Positions 54,580 through 63,191 of a DNA stretch of 64,000 nucleotides are shown piece by piece. This DNA is from an uncultured Pseudomonadota bacterium. Its GTDB lineage: Bacteria; Pseudomonadota; Gammaproteobacteria; Steroidobacterales; Steroidobacteraceae. Positions within the stretch are counted from its first letter, which is position 1. Every line of letters starts with the position of its first letter. The stretch covers positions 124,001 through 188,000 of the forward strand of contig CAIRLC010000017.1 of NCBI GenBank assembly GCA_903879335.1, written 5' to 3'. The position numbers were made by a program, and so were the translations under genes. The notes under the pieces were generated by a model that ran no database searches, had not been told where the DNA came from, and was given only the letters and a program-made list of their open reading frames with translations.

Positions 54580-56052
54580 ATGGCCATAAAGAAAGCAAAA
54601 GCCAAACAGGTGGTAACCGCGCGCACGGCGCGTGCGCGCCATCGGCCCCACCTCATCGATGCTTGCATCTCAGCGCTGCACTTGTATGGTCCATCCAAGA
54701 CAACCGTAGACAAGGTGGTCGCGATCGCGGGACTGTCGCCGGGTATCGTTCGGTTCTATTTTGACTCCAAGGACGCCATGCTCGTGGCCTCGCTGGAGTT
54801 TCTTGCCAGCGAATTCGAGCAGACGCTAGTTGTGCCCGTGGCCGCCCAGGTCGGCGATCCCATTGCAGCCCTGAACCTGTTGGTCGACTTGTATCTGGGT
54901 CCTGAGCTCGCAAGTGCCCGCAAAGTGTCGGTGTGGTACTCCTTTTGGGGCGAAGCCAGTTCGCGCCAGGAGTATTACGACATTTGCGGTTCTCGGGATG
55001 CGAAGTTCGAAGCTCTCGTACACGAATTGACTCGGCGGCTTCTGGCGCGCGAACCCGCGAGCGTAGCGGAGCCCGAAGCCATCGCATTGGGCCTAATCGG
55101 TACTTTGGAAATGCTCTGGCAGGGCTTTGCGTTTCAGACCGAGGCGGCCATCGACCGGGCAGCGGCGCGGCGGCAGATGGACAGTTATTTACGCTCGGTC
55201 TTCCCGACTTCGTATGTCCATCAACGTCTGACAACGAACCGACGGCTTCAGACCATTCCCGGCTGGTCCTTCGCGGGCACTGTCGCTGACCTGGCGATGC
55301 CGGGACAGGCGATCGGTGTTGATCGCCAGGGCGACTCCATACTGGTCGTTCGCGGCGCTGATGATCAAATCCGTGCATTTGCAAATCGCTGCCCCGTGCG
55401 ACCACACGGTCTACTGCTCGATCCAAAGCGGCAAATGCTGCGCCGGATTGAATGCCGAATTCACGGCGTAGCCTTCGACCTGAACGGAGCGAATTTCGAT
55501 GCAGCCCACCAGCATCTGCCGTCGCGCCGATGCGTCACCGCAGACGACCTCGTTTGGGTCACGGACGATGAAACAAGCCCACCACCCTCGCCCGCCATCG
55601 CCGCGGCCATCCGTGACACGCCACTGAGCCTAAGCCGGGTCGTCGAGGTCAACGTTACGGCGGACTGGACGGTGTTGGTCGATCTTTGGCGGGGCAATGG
55701 TGCGATCAATGACCGATCAACGAGTCTGGGGCGCATCCCCAGTTGGTCGCAGGATCGCTTCGAACGCCTCACCTCGGAGTTAGATCCAGGTCTGCAGATC
55801 TGGGTCGAGCCTCACCAGATACTCGACTTCGGCCCAGCCGGACTCACCGTCACTGCAATCCTTCCGCGTGGACCCGGGCACACGACGGTGCGGCAGTGGC
55901 GCTACGATCGGTTAGAAAATCCGCAACTCACAAAAATCCTGCGGTACCTTATCAACCGAAATTTCAAACACAGCCTCGTTGTCGCGGCGTCCATTCAGCG
56001 CGGCATACACAACGATGCACTCGTACCTACTCGGTGCGACGCAATTTCATGA
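54580..56052 (+). CDS. TetR (BetI-like) regulator fused to a degenerate Rieske oxygenase
   Basis: 490 residues in one uninterrupted frame. Residues 1-210 are a BetI-like TetR protein: helix-turn-helix TTVDKVVAIAGLSPGIVRFYFDSKDAML (41-68) and a BetI-type ligand domain (VWYSFWGEASSRQEYYDICGSRDAKF, GTLEMLWQGFAF). Residues about 225-330 are a Rieske fold: GQAIGVDRQ, ILVVRGADDQIRAFANRC (Cys271), IECRIHGVAFDLNG (Cys292, His295). The CxH half of the motif reads CPV, so one cluster ligand is missing or moved (His276). Residues about 350-476 resemble the catalytic domain of ring-hydroxylating oxygenase alpha subunits (VTADWTVLVDLW ... NPQLTKILRYLINRNF ... IQRGI) but lack the N-HxxxxH-D iron ligands. 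Probably a ligand-sensing regulator of neighbouring betaine genes, not an enzyme. Confidence 0.85.
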   Translation: MAIKKAKAKQVVTARTARARHRPHLIDACISALHLYGPSKTTVDKVVAIAGLSPGIVRFYFDSKDAMLVASLEFLASEFEQTLVVPVAAQVGDPIAALNLLVDLYLGPELASARKVSVWYSFWGEASSRQEYYDICGSRDAKFEALVHELTRRLLAREPASVAEPEAIALGLIGTLEMLWQGFAFQTEAAIDRAAARRQMDSYLRSVFPTSYVHQRLTTNRRLQTIPGWSFAGTVADLAMPGQAIGVDRQGDSILVVRGADDQIRAFANRCPVRPHGLLLDPKRQMLRRIECRIHGVAFDLNGANFDAAHQHLPSRRCVTADDLVWVTDDETSPPPSPAIAAAIRDTPLSLSRVVEVNVTADWTVLVDLWRGNGAINDRSTSLGRIPSWSQDRFERLTSELDPGLQIWVEPHQILDFGPAGLTVTAILPRGPGHTTVRQWRYDRLENPQLTKILRYLINRNFKHSLVVAASIQRGIHNDALVPTRCDAIS

Positions 56053-56106
56053 ATCACTTTCGGTGCGGCACTATCGCCGCATGAGCTTGAACAACGGAGT
56101 CTAAAG

Positions 56107-57597
56107 ATGACAACCATGACTACTCAAGATTGGCACCAGCGCGCAACAACGCTGCGATACCACACGGGACATTTCATCAATGGCGCGCATGAGGCAGGTG
56201 GCTTGGCCCGCTTCTCTGTGACGAATCCGGCGACGGGCCTTGAGTTGTGTAACGTCGCTGAGGGTGACGGCGCGACCGTAGATCGAGCGGTCGCCTCCGG
56301 CCGCGCCGCATTCGCGAGCGGCGTATGGCGTTACATGCCGCCACGTGATCGCATGGCTGTACTGCAGCGATTTGCTGACCTGATTGATGCGCATGCAGAG
56401 ACCTTCGCGTTGCTCGATACGCTATGCATGGGCAAACCAATCCGCGACATGCTGTCCATTGATGTGCCGTCGTCATCGCAGACTTTCCGATATTTCGGCG
56501 AACTTTCAGACAAAATCGATGGCAGCGTCACGAGCACGGCCGCCGACGCGTTCCATTACATCCTGCGCGAACCACTCGGCGTCGTCGGCTGTATCGTTCC
56601 GTGGAATTACCCGTTGCTGATGGCATCGTGGAAAGTGGCGCCGGCATTAGCGGCGGGCAACTCCGTCGTGCTGAAGCCGGCCGAACAGTCCCCACTTTCG
56701 GGGCTACTCATGGCCGAACTCTTTGTCGAAGCCGGCGGCCCAGCGGGCGTATTCAACGTGGTGAACGGCCTTGGGGAATCGGTCGGCGCTGCATTATCGC
56801 TGCACATGGACGTCAATAAGATTGCGTTCACGGGATCGACAGAAGTCGGCAAGCTGATGTTAGTGGCCGCCGGTCGCTCCAATATGAAACGGGTCAGCCT
56901 CGAGTGCGGCGGGAAATCGCCGCAAATTTTCTTACCCGATCTCGGTGACATGGACCGTGCCGTCAGCTACGCCATCAACGGCATTTACGGCAACATGGGC
57001 GAAGTCTGCAATGCCGGCTCACGACTGCTCGTCCATCGCTCAATCGCCGATGAATTTGTGGCGAAGTTTTGTGCCGCCGGTCGCGACGCTTATCGAGCCG
57101 GCGACCCGTTGGATCCCAACACGAACCTTGGCCCATTGGTCACCGCCTCACACTGTAACCGCGTGGCCGGGCTGATCGAAACCGGTATCCGTGAGGGCGC
57201 CAAAGTGGAGTTCGGCGGCGACCGTCCAGCCCTACCCGGCGCTTATGTGAATCCAACGCTGTTCTCTGGGGTCACGAACCAGATGACCATCGCGCGCGAG
57301 GAGATTTTCGGGCCGGTCGCGTCCGTCATCGTATTTGATGATCTGGCCGAGGCAATTCGCATTGCCAACGATTCCATCTACGGTCTGGCCGCCTCGGTTT
57401 GGACGCGTGATCTCGTGACGGCCCATAAGACCGTCCGCGCCTTGGAAGCTGGAATCATTTGGGTCAATTGCTTTGATCACGGCGACATGACTCAGCCGTT
57501 CGGTGGTTACAAGCAGTCGGGACAAGGACGCGACAAGTGCCTTGAAAGTCTGCTGAGCTACACCCAGACCAAATCAGCCTGGGTGCATTTGGGCTAA
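56107..57597 (+). CDS. Aldehyde dehydrogenase, betaine aldehyde dehydrogenase-like
   Basis: 496 residues. Catalytic Cys301 (MGEVCNAGS), Glu266 (SLECGGKSP), cofactor motifs PWNYPLLMASWKVAPAL and FTGSTEVG, and C-terminal FGGYKQSGQGRDK. Similar in layout to BetB and gamma-glutamyl-aminoaldehyde dehydrogenases. Start ATG 56107 with GGAG upstream (56116 is an alternative Met). It follows the TetR-Rieske fusion by 54 bases and is convergent with the Rieske oxygenases. Oxidation of betaine aldehyde or formaldehyde-linked amino aldehyde is likely but not certain. Confidence 0.9.
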   Translation: MTTMTTQDWHQRATTLRYHTGHFINGAHEAGGLARFSVTNPATGLELCNVAEGDGATVDRAVASGRAAFASGVWRYMPPRDRMAVLQRFADLIDAHAETFALLDTLCMGKPIRDMLSIDVPSSSQTFRYFGELSDKIDGSVTSTAADAFHYILREPLGVVGCIVPWNYPLLMASWKVAPALAAGNSVVLKPAEQSPLSGLLMAELFVEAGGPAGVFNVVNGLGESVGAALSLHMDVNKIAFTGSTEVGKLMLVAAGRSNMKRVSLECGGKSPQIFLPDLGDMDRAVSYAINGIYGNMGEVCNAGSRLLVHRSIADEFVAKFCAAGRDAYRAGDPLDPNTNLGPLVTASHCNRVAGLIETGIREGAKVEFGGDRPALPGAYVNPTLFSGVTNQMTIAREEIFGPVASVIVFDDLAEAIRIANDSIYGLAASVWTRDLVTAHKTVRALEAGIIWVNCFDHGDMTQPFGGYKQSGQGRDKCLESLLSYTQTKSAWVHLG

Positions 57598-57608
57598 TCC
57601 GCCCGCAG

Positions 57609-57638
57609 ATCGCTCGGAGTCAGCGCACTCCGAGCGAT
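57609..57638. terminator. Bidirectional hairpin between convergent ALDH and Rieske gene
   Basis: Perfect 12-bp stem ATCGCTCGGAGT / ACTCCGAGCGAT with loop CAGCGC, extended outside by CCGCC/GGCGG. It overlaps the last codons of the Rieske gene and has no T run, so a bidirectional stem-type end is likely. Confidence 0.5.
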
Positions 57639-58795
57639 TGGCGGACCCACTCTTGGAACCGCCAAACATCGTATTCCTCGGGCATCAGCGTGCCATGCGT
57701 ATGGGGCGCGGCATGTAAACCGCGCTGCGCCAACTCGCAGACGGCGGCGTCTTCCTGCATGACCCTTGCCGAGAAATTGCAGGCGTTCATGATATCCACG
57801 CTTGAATCCGCCAAGGTCTCTCGAGGAAACAGCCACTCAATCTCCAGCTCGGTTTCCTCGGAGCTCAGGGCCAAAATTCGTGACGACCGCACATGGTCCA
57901 CGTGCAGTACCAAATAGTGCGATGGCAGGCTCGTCATATAGTGATAGCCCAAAGCGCGCTCCGCCTCGGTCAATTGTGAAAACTCATGACCAAGCGACTC
58001 GCCATTTGTGCTCCATGTGACGGCACCCGCCTTTAATCCACCTTTGTACAGTGGATCTTGGCGATCGGCAGTGGACCGCCAATTCGGATCATCACGCTCC
58101 TCCATGATGCCGCGTCGATAAATAGGTACCGCATCAATGAGACTCGGATGCACGGCCGGACAATGCAGGCACTCGTTATAGTTTTCCCAGAATACTTTCC
58201 AGTTACACCGAATACGCTTCGTCAGCCGATGACCGACCACCAGATCCTCGAGCGGCCAGTGATCGAATAACTGCAAATTTGCATTGAAGTTATCACCGAG
58301 CGCCGCGCCCTCGCCGGCAAGGTTGACGTAAACAAACCCGCGCCAAACCTTCACAGCGATCGAGTGTAAGTGTGTGTTCGCGATATCAACAAAATGAGAA
58401 CGACCAGCGTTTGGGATTCGCGCCAGTTGGCCATTCAATCGATAATTCCACGCGTGATAGGGACACGAGATACCCGTCGGGGGTAATCGACCCGATGCAT
58501 CGCTGCACAATGTAGCGCCGCGATGACGACAGGCGTTATAGAAGGCCCGAATATCTCCAGACTCGTCGCGGAGCAGGATTACAGGCTGGCCGACCAGATC
58601 GAAGGTCCGATATGAGCGAGTGTCGGGTAGTGAGCCCGCGCGACAGAGGTAAACCCATTGTTTGGACCAGATGTCTCGCAGTTCCCGCTGGTAGTGGTCC
58701 TGATCAAAGTACCAATGACTTGGCAGCGTATCGACTCGTTGCCTGAGACCATTGAAGTCGCCCGCCGTTGGATCGGATGGGTGTTCATGACTCAT
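57620..58795 (-). CDS. Rieske oxygenase alpha subunit, glycine betaine monooxygenase (GbcA)-like
   Basis: 391 residues. The Rieske centre is Cys89-x-His91 and Cys111-x2-His114 (NACRHRGA, CPYHAW). The catalytic domain has NWKVFWENYNECLHCPAVHP (bridging Asn and the two iron His) and the C-terminal acidic ligand region MQEDAAVCELAQRGL. AVHPSLIDAVPIYRRG resembles the GbcA/stachydrine demethylase group, which N-demethylates betaines. It lies 14 bases after the other Rieske gene on the same strand. No reductase (GbcB-type) gene is in the window. Confidence 0.9.
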   Translation of the reverse strand: MSHEHPSDPTAGDFNGLRQRVDTLPSHWYFDQDHYQRELRDIWSKQWVYLCRAGSLPDTRSYRTFDLVGQPVILLRDESGDIRAFYNACRHRGATLCSDASGRLPPTGISCPYHAWNYRLNGQLARIPNAGRSHFVDIANTHLHSIAVKVWRGFVYVNLAGEGAALGDNFNANLQLFDHWPLEDLVVGHRLTKRIRCNWKVFWENYNECLHCPAVHPSLIDAVPIYRRGIMEERDDPNWRSTADRQDPLYKGGLKAGAVTWSTNGESLGHEFSQLTEAERALGYHYMTSLPSHYLVLHVDHVRSSRILALSSEETELEIEWLFPRETLADSSVDIMNACNFSARVMQEDAAVCELAQRGLHAAPHTHGTLMPEEYDVWRFQEWVRQSLGVR

Positions 58796-58809
58796 GTTGA
58801 CCTCGGCTC

Positions 58810-59955
58810 TCAGGGGGCAAAACGCTCAGGCGTTTTCGGAAGTCGGACTTCAGGGATCGCGCGCTCGAGCAGATCATGAAACTCAAACATCCACTTTTCG
58901 AGTGCGGATAAAGGTCCGGGGGTATAACTGGAGGATTGAAGTCCGCGCTGTACGCGCTCGCACAGCCATCGGTCTTCCGCATTGACGGCGGCGTTGATCC
59001 TGGTACCCAACCACCGTAACGCACGAATTTCCCGTCGCGTGTCGGACTGGCCAAACAATGCATAGCGAATCGAACACCGCCCGGGACCACGCGGCAAAAT
59101 CTGAAAGAAATCCATCTGCTCGGGATACAGATCGATACCGAGATTGGGTAGTCCACTGTAGAAGCGCCATGACTTCTGGAGTTCATCTGGCATATCCATT
59201 GGGGTCCGTGCCAGTAGCGTTTGATAAGCCCGCTCACTCCAGCGTGACGATGGGGCCTCACGCAACCAACCAATTCCGCGGGCGAAACCGGGGAAGCCGC
59301 GCTGGTCTTCATAGTCGGGTGTAGTCAGCCGGTTGAGACCAGGGTGACCGATCGGAACATGGTAGGACTCTAGATAGTTGTCCATCGCGATCTTCCAATC
59401 CACGTCCCAATGTTCTACCCCGATCGGACCCAAGGGCAGCATGGTTTCGATACGGTAAGGCGAAAGTTCAGGCAGTAGCGGGCCCCAGACGTCATGCAAG
59501 CTCGCAGGCGGCTCGTCCGCAAGACAGACAAACACGAGCCCTAAGATGGTGTCGACATGGGCGGGCTTTAGCCCATGCGCCTCGCGGGCCAAGCCGGGGA
59601 AGGTGTCTCTGAGAGGCACGCCCGTCAGGCGCCCATCGTACTGATAACTCCAGCCGTGGTACGGGCACACGATCAGACCCTGGCAATGGCCTTCTCCGTC
59701 GAGCAAACGCGCACCACGGTGGCGGCAGACGTTATGGAACGCTCGAATAAGACCGTCGCGATCACGGACAACGATCACACTGTCTACGCCGAGATCGACC
59801 GTCAGGTAATCGCCGGGCGTCGGTATGGAATTGATGTGGCAGGCAATTTGCCAACTGGGCCGAAGGACGCGCTCAGTCTCCAGACGCGTCATTTCCGGGT
59901 GGTTATACACCCAAGGAGGTAGGGCCTGATGAGGGACGGAACTAGGGTTCGTCAT
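58810..59955 (-). CDS. Rieske oxygenase alpha subunit
   Basis: 381 residues. Cys77-x-His79 and Cys97-x2-His100 (NVCRHRGA, CPYHGWSY) hold the [2Fe-2S] centre; DWKIAMDNYLESYHVPIGHPGL supplies bridging Asn and iron His residues; NAEDRWLCERVQRGL carries the acidic ligand. Both catalytic sites are intact, in contrast to the TetR fusion nearby. ATG 59955 follows GGGAG. First gene of a two-gene operon, divergent from the aminotransferase, with a TATACGATCGT site 19 bases upstream. Substrate: an aromatic or quaternary amine compound. Confidence 0.9.
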   Translation of the reverse strand: MTNPSSVPHQALPPWVYNHPEMTRLETERVLRPSWQIACHINSIPTPGDYLTVDLGVDSVIVVRDRDGLIRAFHNVCRHRGARLLDGEGHCQGLIVCPYHGWSYQYDGRLTGVPLRDTFPGLAREAHGLKPAHVDTILGLVFVCLADEPPASLHDVWGPLLPELSPYRIETMLPLGPIGVEHWDVDWKIAMDNYLESYHVPIGHPGLNRLTTPDYEDQRGFPGFARGIGWLREAPSSRWSERAYQTLLARTPMDMPDELQKSWRFYSGLPNLGIDLYPEQMDFFQILPRGPGRCSIRYALFGQSDTRREIRALRWLGTRINAAVNAEDRWLCERVQRGLQSSSYTPGPLSALEKWMFEFHDLLERAIPEVRLPKTPERFAP

Positions 59956-59973
59956 TCCAAGGCTCCCGATTTG

Positions 59974-60162
59974 TATACGATCGTTCAATCTACGCGCTGA
60001 ATAGCCAGCACCGCAAGACCTAGCAGCGCACGCTGCACGGGTCTTACCATCCCAATAATTGTCTATATTGATGATTTTTATAACTATTAAATCCGATTGC
60101 CGGTCGCAATTGGTAACCGAGCCATTGCTGCGGTGCGCCAAAAATGGTTTCTATACGATCGT
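59974..60162. promoter_or_regulatory. Paired TATACGATCGT sites in divergent promoter
   Basis: The 11-mer TATACGATCGT, with palindromic core ACGATCGT, occurs at 59974-59984 (context TTG...TTCAA) and 60152-60162 (context C...ACAAAA). One copy lies near the Rieske start, the other 85 bases before the aminotransferase. The form suits a TetR-family operator; the fused BetI-like regulator is the obvious candidate (inference). Confidence 0.55.
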
Positions 60163-60246
60163 ACAAAATCGCGTGGACGCAACGGCATCGGAGTGCTAGC
60201 GTCGCACTCTGTCACACACCTCTCCTTTGAACTGCCGGAGCTTTTC

Positions 60247-61578
60247 ATGCCGCGCGATCTCACTCGAAGTAATGAACACTTTAAGAAGGCAGTGACTCGC
60301 CTCCCACTCGGTGTCGCATCTAACTTCCGGTATTGGGGCGATGACCGAACGATTTACGTCAAACAAGGTCGTGGCGCGCGCGTCGAAGACATCGATGGCA
60401 ACCACTACGTCGACTATCGACTCGGCTACGGTCCGGCGATTCTTGGCTATGCTCATCCTGAAGTCGACGCCGCGGCCCGTGAGGGCATGGACGTCGGTGG
60501 CGTTTTCGCACTCGCCACCGAACGGGAGTTCCGGGTGGCTGAACGCATCTCCAAAATGGTGCCCGCGGCCGAACTGGTGAGGTACTCCAATTCCGGTACT
60601 GAGGCCGTCATGGCTGGGCTGCGCCTCGCGCGCGCCTACACCGGTCGCGACGAATACATCATCCTAGAAGGCAGCTATCACGGCCTCTTTGATGCGGCCA
60701 TGTGGTACACCCCAATGGAGAAGTGGTCACAGAGCGGCGAACCGGAAGTGGCCCCATACAGTCAGGGCATCCCCCTCGGCGTACGCAGCTTCGCTCACTT
60801 TGTGCAGGCCAACGATCTCAATCAGCTAGAAGAGACGTTCAAACGCACTGCAGGTCGCATCGCCTGTCTGCTGATCGAACCCATTATGGGTAACTGCTTA
60901 GGTATCGCGGCCGACCCGGAGTATTTACGCGGTGCGCGCGCCCTCTGCGACAAATACGGCGTATTGCTGTTCATTGACGAGGTAAAGACCGGATTCCGAG
61001 TGGCACGCGGCGGAGTCCAGCAGCTGTACAACGTCCATGCGGATATTTGCACCTTGGCCAAGGCAGTTGCCAACGGCTACCCGATTTCTGTGGTCGCCGG
61101 GCGCGAAGAGATCATGCGCAAATTTGGCAAGGGCGTAGCCCACGGCGGCACCTACACTGCGCATTCCGTGTCGCTCGCGGCTGCTGAGAAGTGTCTCGAG
61201 ATCCTCGACGAAACCGACGCGCTTGAGCGTATCGCCGATTACGGCACGCGCCTGATGCAGGGCATGACAAAAGTACTGTCAGCCCGCAACATCGCTCACA
61301 GCTTCGTCGGTCACCCGTCGATGCTGGGCCTTTATTTCGATGCTCAACCGCCACGGAACTATCGGACATGGAAGAGCAGCGATTACGCATTCTATGATGC
61401 TATGGCGCAGGTGTTGCATGACGAGGGCGTCCTCTGCGAACCCGACTCGCGTGAACCGTGGTTTATCTCAGCGGCACACGACGAGTCGTGCCTGAACGAC
61501 ACGCTGAAAGGGTTTGAGGTGGCAGTCGACGCCACGCTCGAAGCTCGCGCGTCCGGTCAGCTCGAAAAGCACGGTTAA
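60247..61578 (+). CDS. Class III PLP aminotransferase (glutamate-1-semialdehyde aminomutase-like)
   Basis: 443 residues. PLP Lys272 in LAKAVANGYP; cofactor motifs SNSGTEAVMAGLRLARAYTGR, GSYHGLFDAAMW and LFIDEVKTGFRVARGG. The family moves amino groups between an omega-amino compound or aminoaldehyde and a keto acid. ATG 60247 is used for its GGAG and family N-terminus; a 50-residue upstream opening has no support. It is in an operon with two CrtI-like flavoproteins and divergent from the Rieske pair, so it may process a product of amine oxidation. Confidence 0.9.
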   Translation: MPRDLTRSNEHFKKAVTRLPLGVASNFRYWGDDRTIYVKQGRGARVEDIDGNHYVDYRLGYGPAILGYAHPEVDAAAREGMDVGGVFALATEREFRVAERISKMVPAAELVRYSNSGTEAVMAGLRLARAYTGRDEYIILEGSYHGLFDAAMWYTPMEKWSQSGEPEVAPYSQGIPLGVRSFAHFVQANDLNQLEETFKRTAGRIACLLIEPIMGNCLGIAADPEYLRGARALCDKYGVLLFIDEVKTGFRVARGGVQQLYNVHADICTLAKAVANGYPISVVAGREEIMRKFGKGVAHGGTYTAHSVSLAAAEKCLEILDETDALERIADYGTRLMQGMTKVLSARNIAHSFVGHPSMLGLYFDAQPPRNYRTWKSSDYAFYDAMAQVLHDEGVLCEPDSREPWFISAAHDESCLNDTLKGFEVAVDATLEARASGQLEKHG

Positions 61579-61583
61579 AACAT

Positions 61584-63191
61584 ATGGGCAGTACGAGAAC
61601 CAAGGAACATGATGTCATCGTGGTCGGCGCCGGCCACAACGGTCTCGTCGCTGCCTGCTATCTGGCCCGCGCGGGGTTAGACGTCTTAGTCGTCGAACGT
61701 AACGACTACATTGGCGGTGCCGCCGTAAGTCGCAACTTATTTGAAGATTTCACGTACTCAAATTGTTCGTACGTCTGCAGCCTGTTGCGCCCAGAAATCA
61801 TGCGCACGCTCGAACTTCCGAAACACGGCTTGCAAATCATTCCCTACGATTCGGGCTGCACGATGATGCGCGGCGGCGGCCATCTGGCCCTGTACGACAA
61901 CCATGACGCCTTGCGGCGGGAGATTGCGCGCCACTCTTCTCGCGATGCTGAAGCCTACGACCGCTACTCACGCGATGTGATGCGTCAGTGCAAATTCATC
62001 CGCCCTTTACTGCTGCGCGAGCCACCCGATCCGACGTCGTTTAAGCCGAGGGATCTGAATGAACTGCTCTACCTAGGTGCCCGATTTAATGGCATGGGCG
62101 AGCAAAGAATGTATGACACCCTCCGATTCTGGACGATGTCTGCGGCCGACTTCCTTGATGAGTACTTTGAGAGCGAAATCGTCAAAGCGCACTTTGCCGG
62201 CAGCTCCATTATCGGAACGGCCCTCGGCCCGCGCTCGCCAGGCAGCGCGTACGTGCTCCTCCATCATTACATGGGGGATATCGACGAGACCGTCGGTGCG
62301 TGGGGCTTTGCCCGTGGCGGGATGGGCTCGGTTACCGCGGCCCTGACCTCATCGCTGCGCGCAAGCGGTGGCGATGTGCGCGTATCCGCGCCCGTTGATC
62401 ACGTACTGGTGCAAGGTAGCCGGGCCCGGGGCGTCGTACTCGAGTCCGGCGAAGAAATTCGGGCGCGCGTGGTTATCTCCAATATGGATGTCAAGCGCAC
62501 GTTCCTCAATTGTGTGGCACCAGAACACTTACCCGAAGATTTTCTGACGGCCGTTCGGCGTTTCAAAATTCGCGGCTCGTCGGGCAAGTTAAATATTGCC
62601 TTGGATGGGCTACCCTCATTCCCAGCCATTCCGGCGGGCAGCCCGGCTATCCGCGGTGATATGCACATCACGGATACCCTGGAAATGATGGAACGCGCCT
62701 ATGACGACTGGAAAGAAGGTCGCTGGTCGCGGGCGCCGTATGTCGACATGCTGATGCCTTCCCAAATCGATCCGACAATGGCGGCTGATGGCAAACACTA
62801 CATGTCCGTTTTTGTGCAGTACTGCCCGTATGAATTGGCCGACGGACCGTGGACCGATGAAAAACGCCAGGCCTTCGGCAACACAGTCATCGATGCCATT
62901 GCCGAGCATAGCCCGGACTTCAAGAGTTTGATTCGGCACGCGGAAATTCGCACGCCGTGGGATATCGAACGGGAAGTTGGCCTCACGGAAGGCAATATCT
63001 TCCAAGGCGAACTCACGATGGATCAATTGTTGTTCAATCGCCCAGTGCCCGGCTATGCCCAATACCGAACACCGGTCAAAGACCTCTACATGTCGGGCTC
63101 ATCCACACACCCAGGGGGTGGCGTAATGGGAGCACCGGGCGCCAACTGCGCACGTCGCGTGCTGGCTGACCTGGGACGGGTTTCAGCATGA
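61584..63191 (+). CDS. FAD-dependent oxidoreductase, phytoene dehydrogenase (CrtI)-like
   Basis: 535 residues. N-terminal FAD motif VIVVGAGHNGLVAACYLARAGLDVLVVERNDYIGGAA and C-terminal YMSGSSTHPGGGVMGAPGANCARRVL are the CrtI/NAD(P)/FAD family landmarks. Characterised relatives desaturate carotenoids, but this N- and C-terminal style is also common in flavoproteins of unknown function, and no other carotenoid gene is present. It starts five bases after the aminotransferase stop; its stop overlaps the next gene by ATGA. An amine or amino acid derived substrate is inferred from the operon. Confidence 0.85.
   Translation: MGSTRTKEHDVIVVGAGHNGLVAACYLARAGLDVLVVERNDYIGGAAVSRNLFEDFTYSNCSYVCSLLRPEIMRTLELPKHGLQIIPYDSGCTMMRGGGHLALYDNHDALRREIARHSSRDAEAYDRYSRDVMRQCKFIRPLLLREPPDPTSFKPRDLNELLYLGARFNGMGEQRMYDTLRFWTMSAADFLDEYFESEIVKAHFAGSSIIGTALGPRSPGSAYVLLHHYMGDIDETVGAWGFARGGMGSVTAALTSSLRASGGDVRVSAPVDHVLVQGSRARGVVLESGEEIRARVVISNMDVKRTFLNCVAPEHLPEDFLTAVRRFKIRGSSGKLNIALDGLPSFPAIPAGSPAIRGDMHITDTLEMMERAYDDWKEGRWSRAPYVDMLMPSQIDPTMAADGKHYMSVFVQYCPYELADGPWTDEKRQAFGNTVIDAIAEHSPDFKSLIRHAEIRTPWDIEREVGLTEGNIFQGELTMDQLLFNRPVPGYAQYRTPVKDLYMSGSSTHPGGGVMGAPGANCARRVLADLGRVSA

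Noticed and set aside
54580-56052. Sequencing error joining a TetR gene and a Rieske gene
   Set aside because: The frame is open throughout, the linker has normal codon use, and the Rieske part lacks ligands throughout rather than at one junction. Raw reads would be needed to exclude an error fully.
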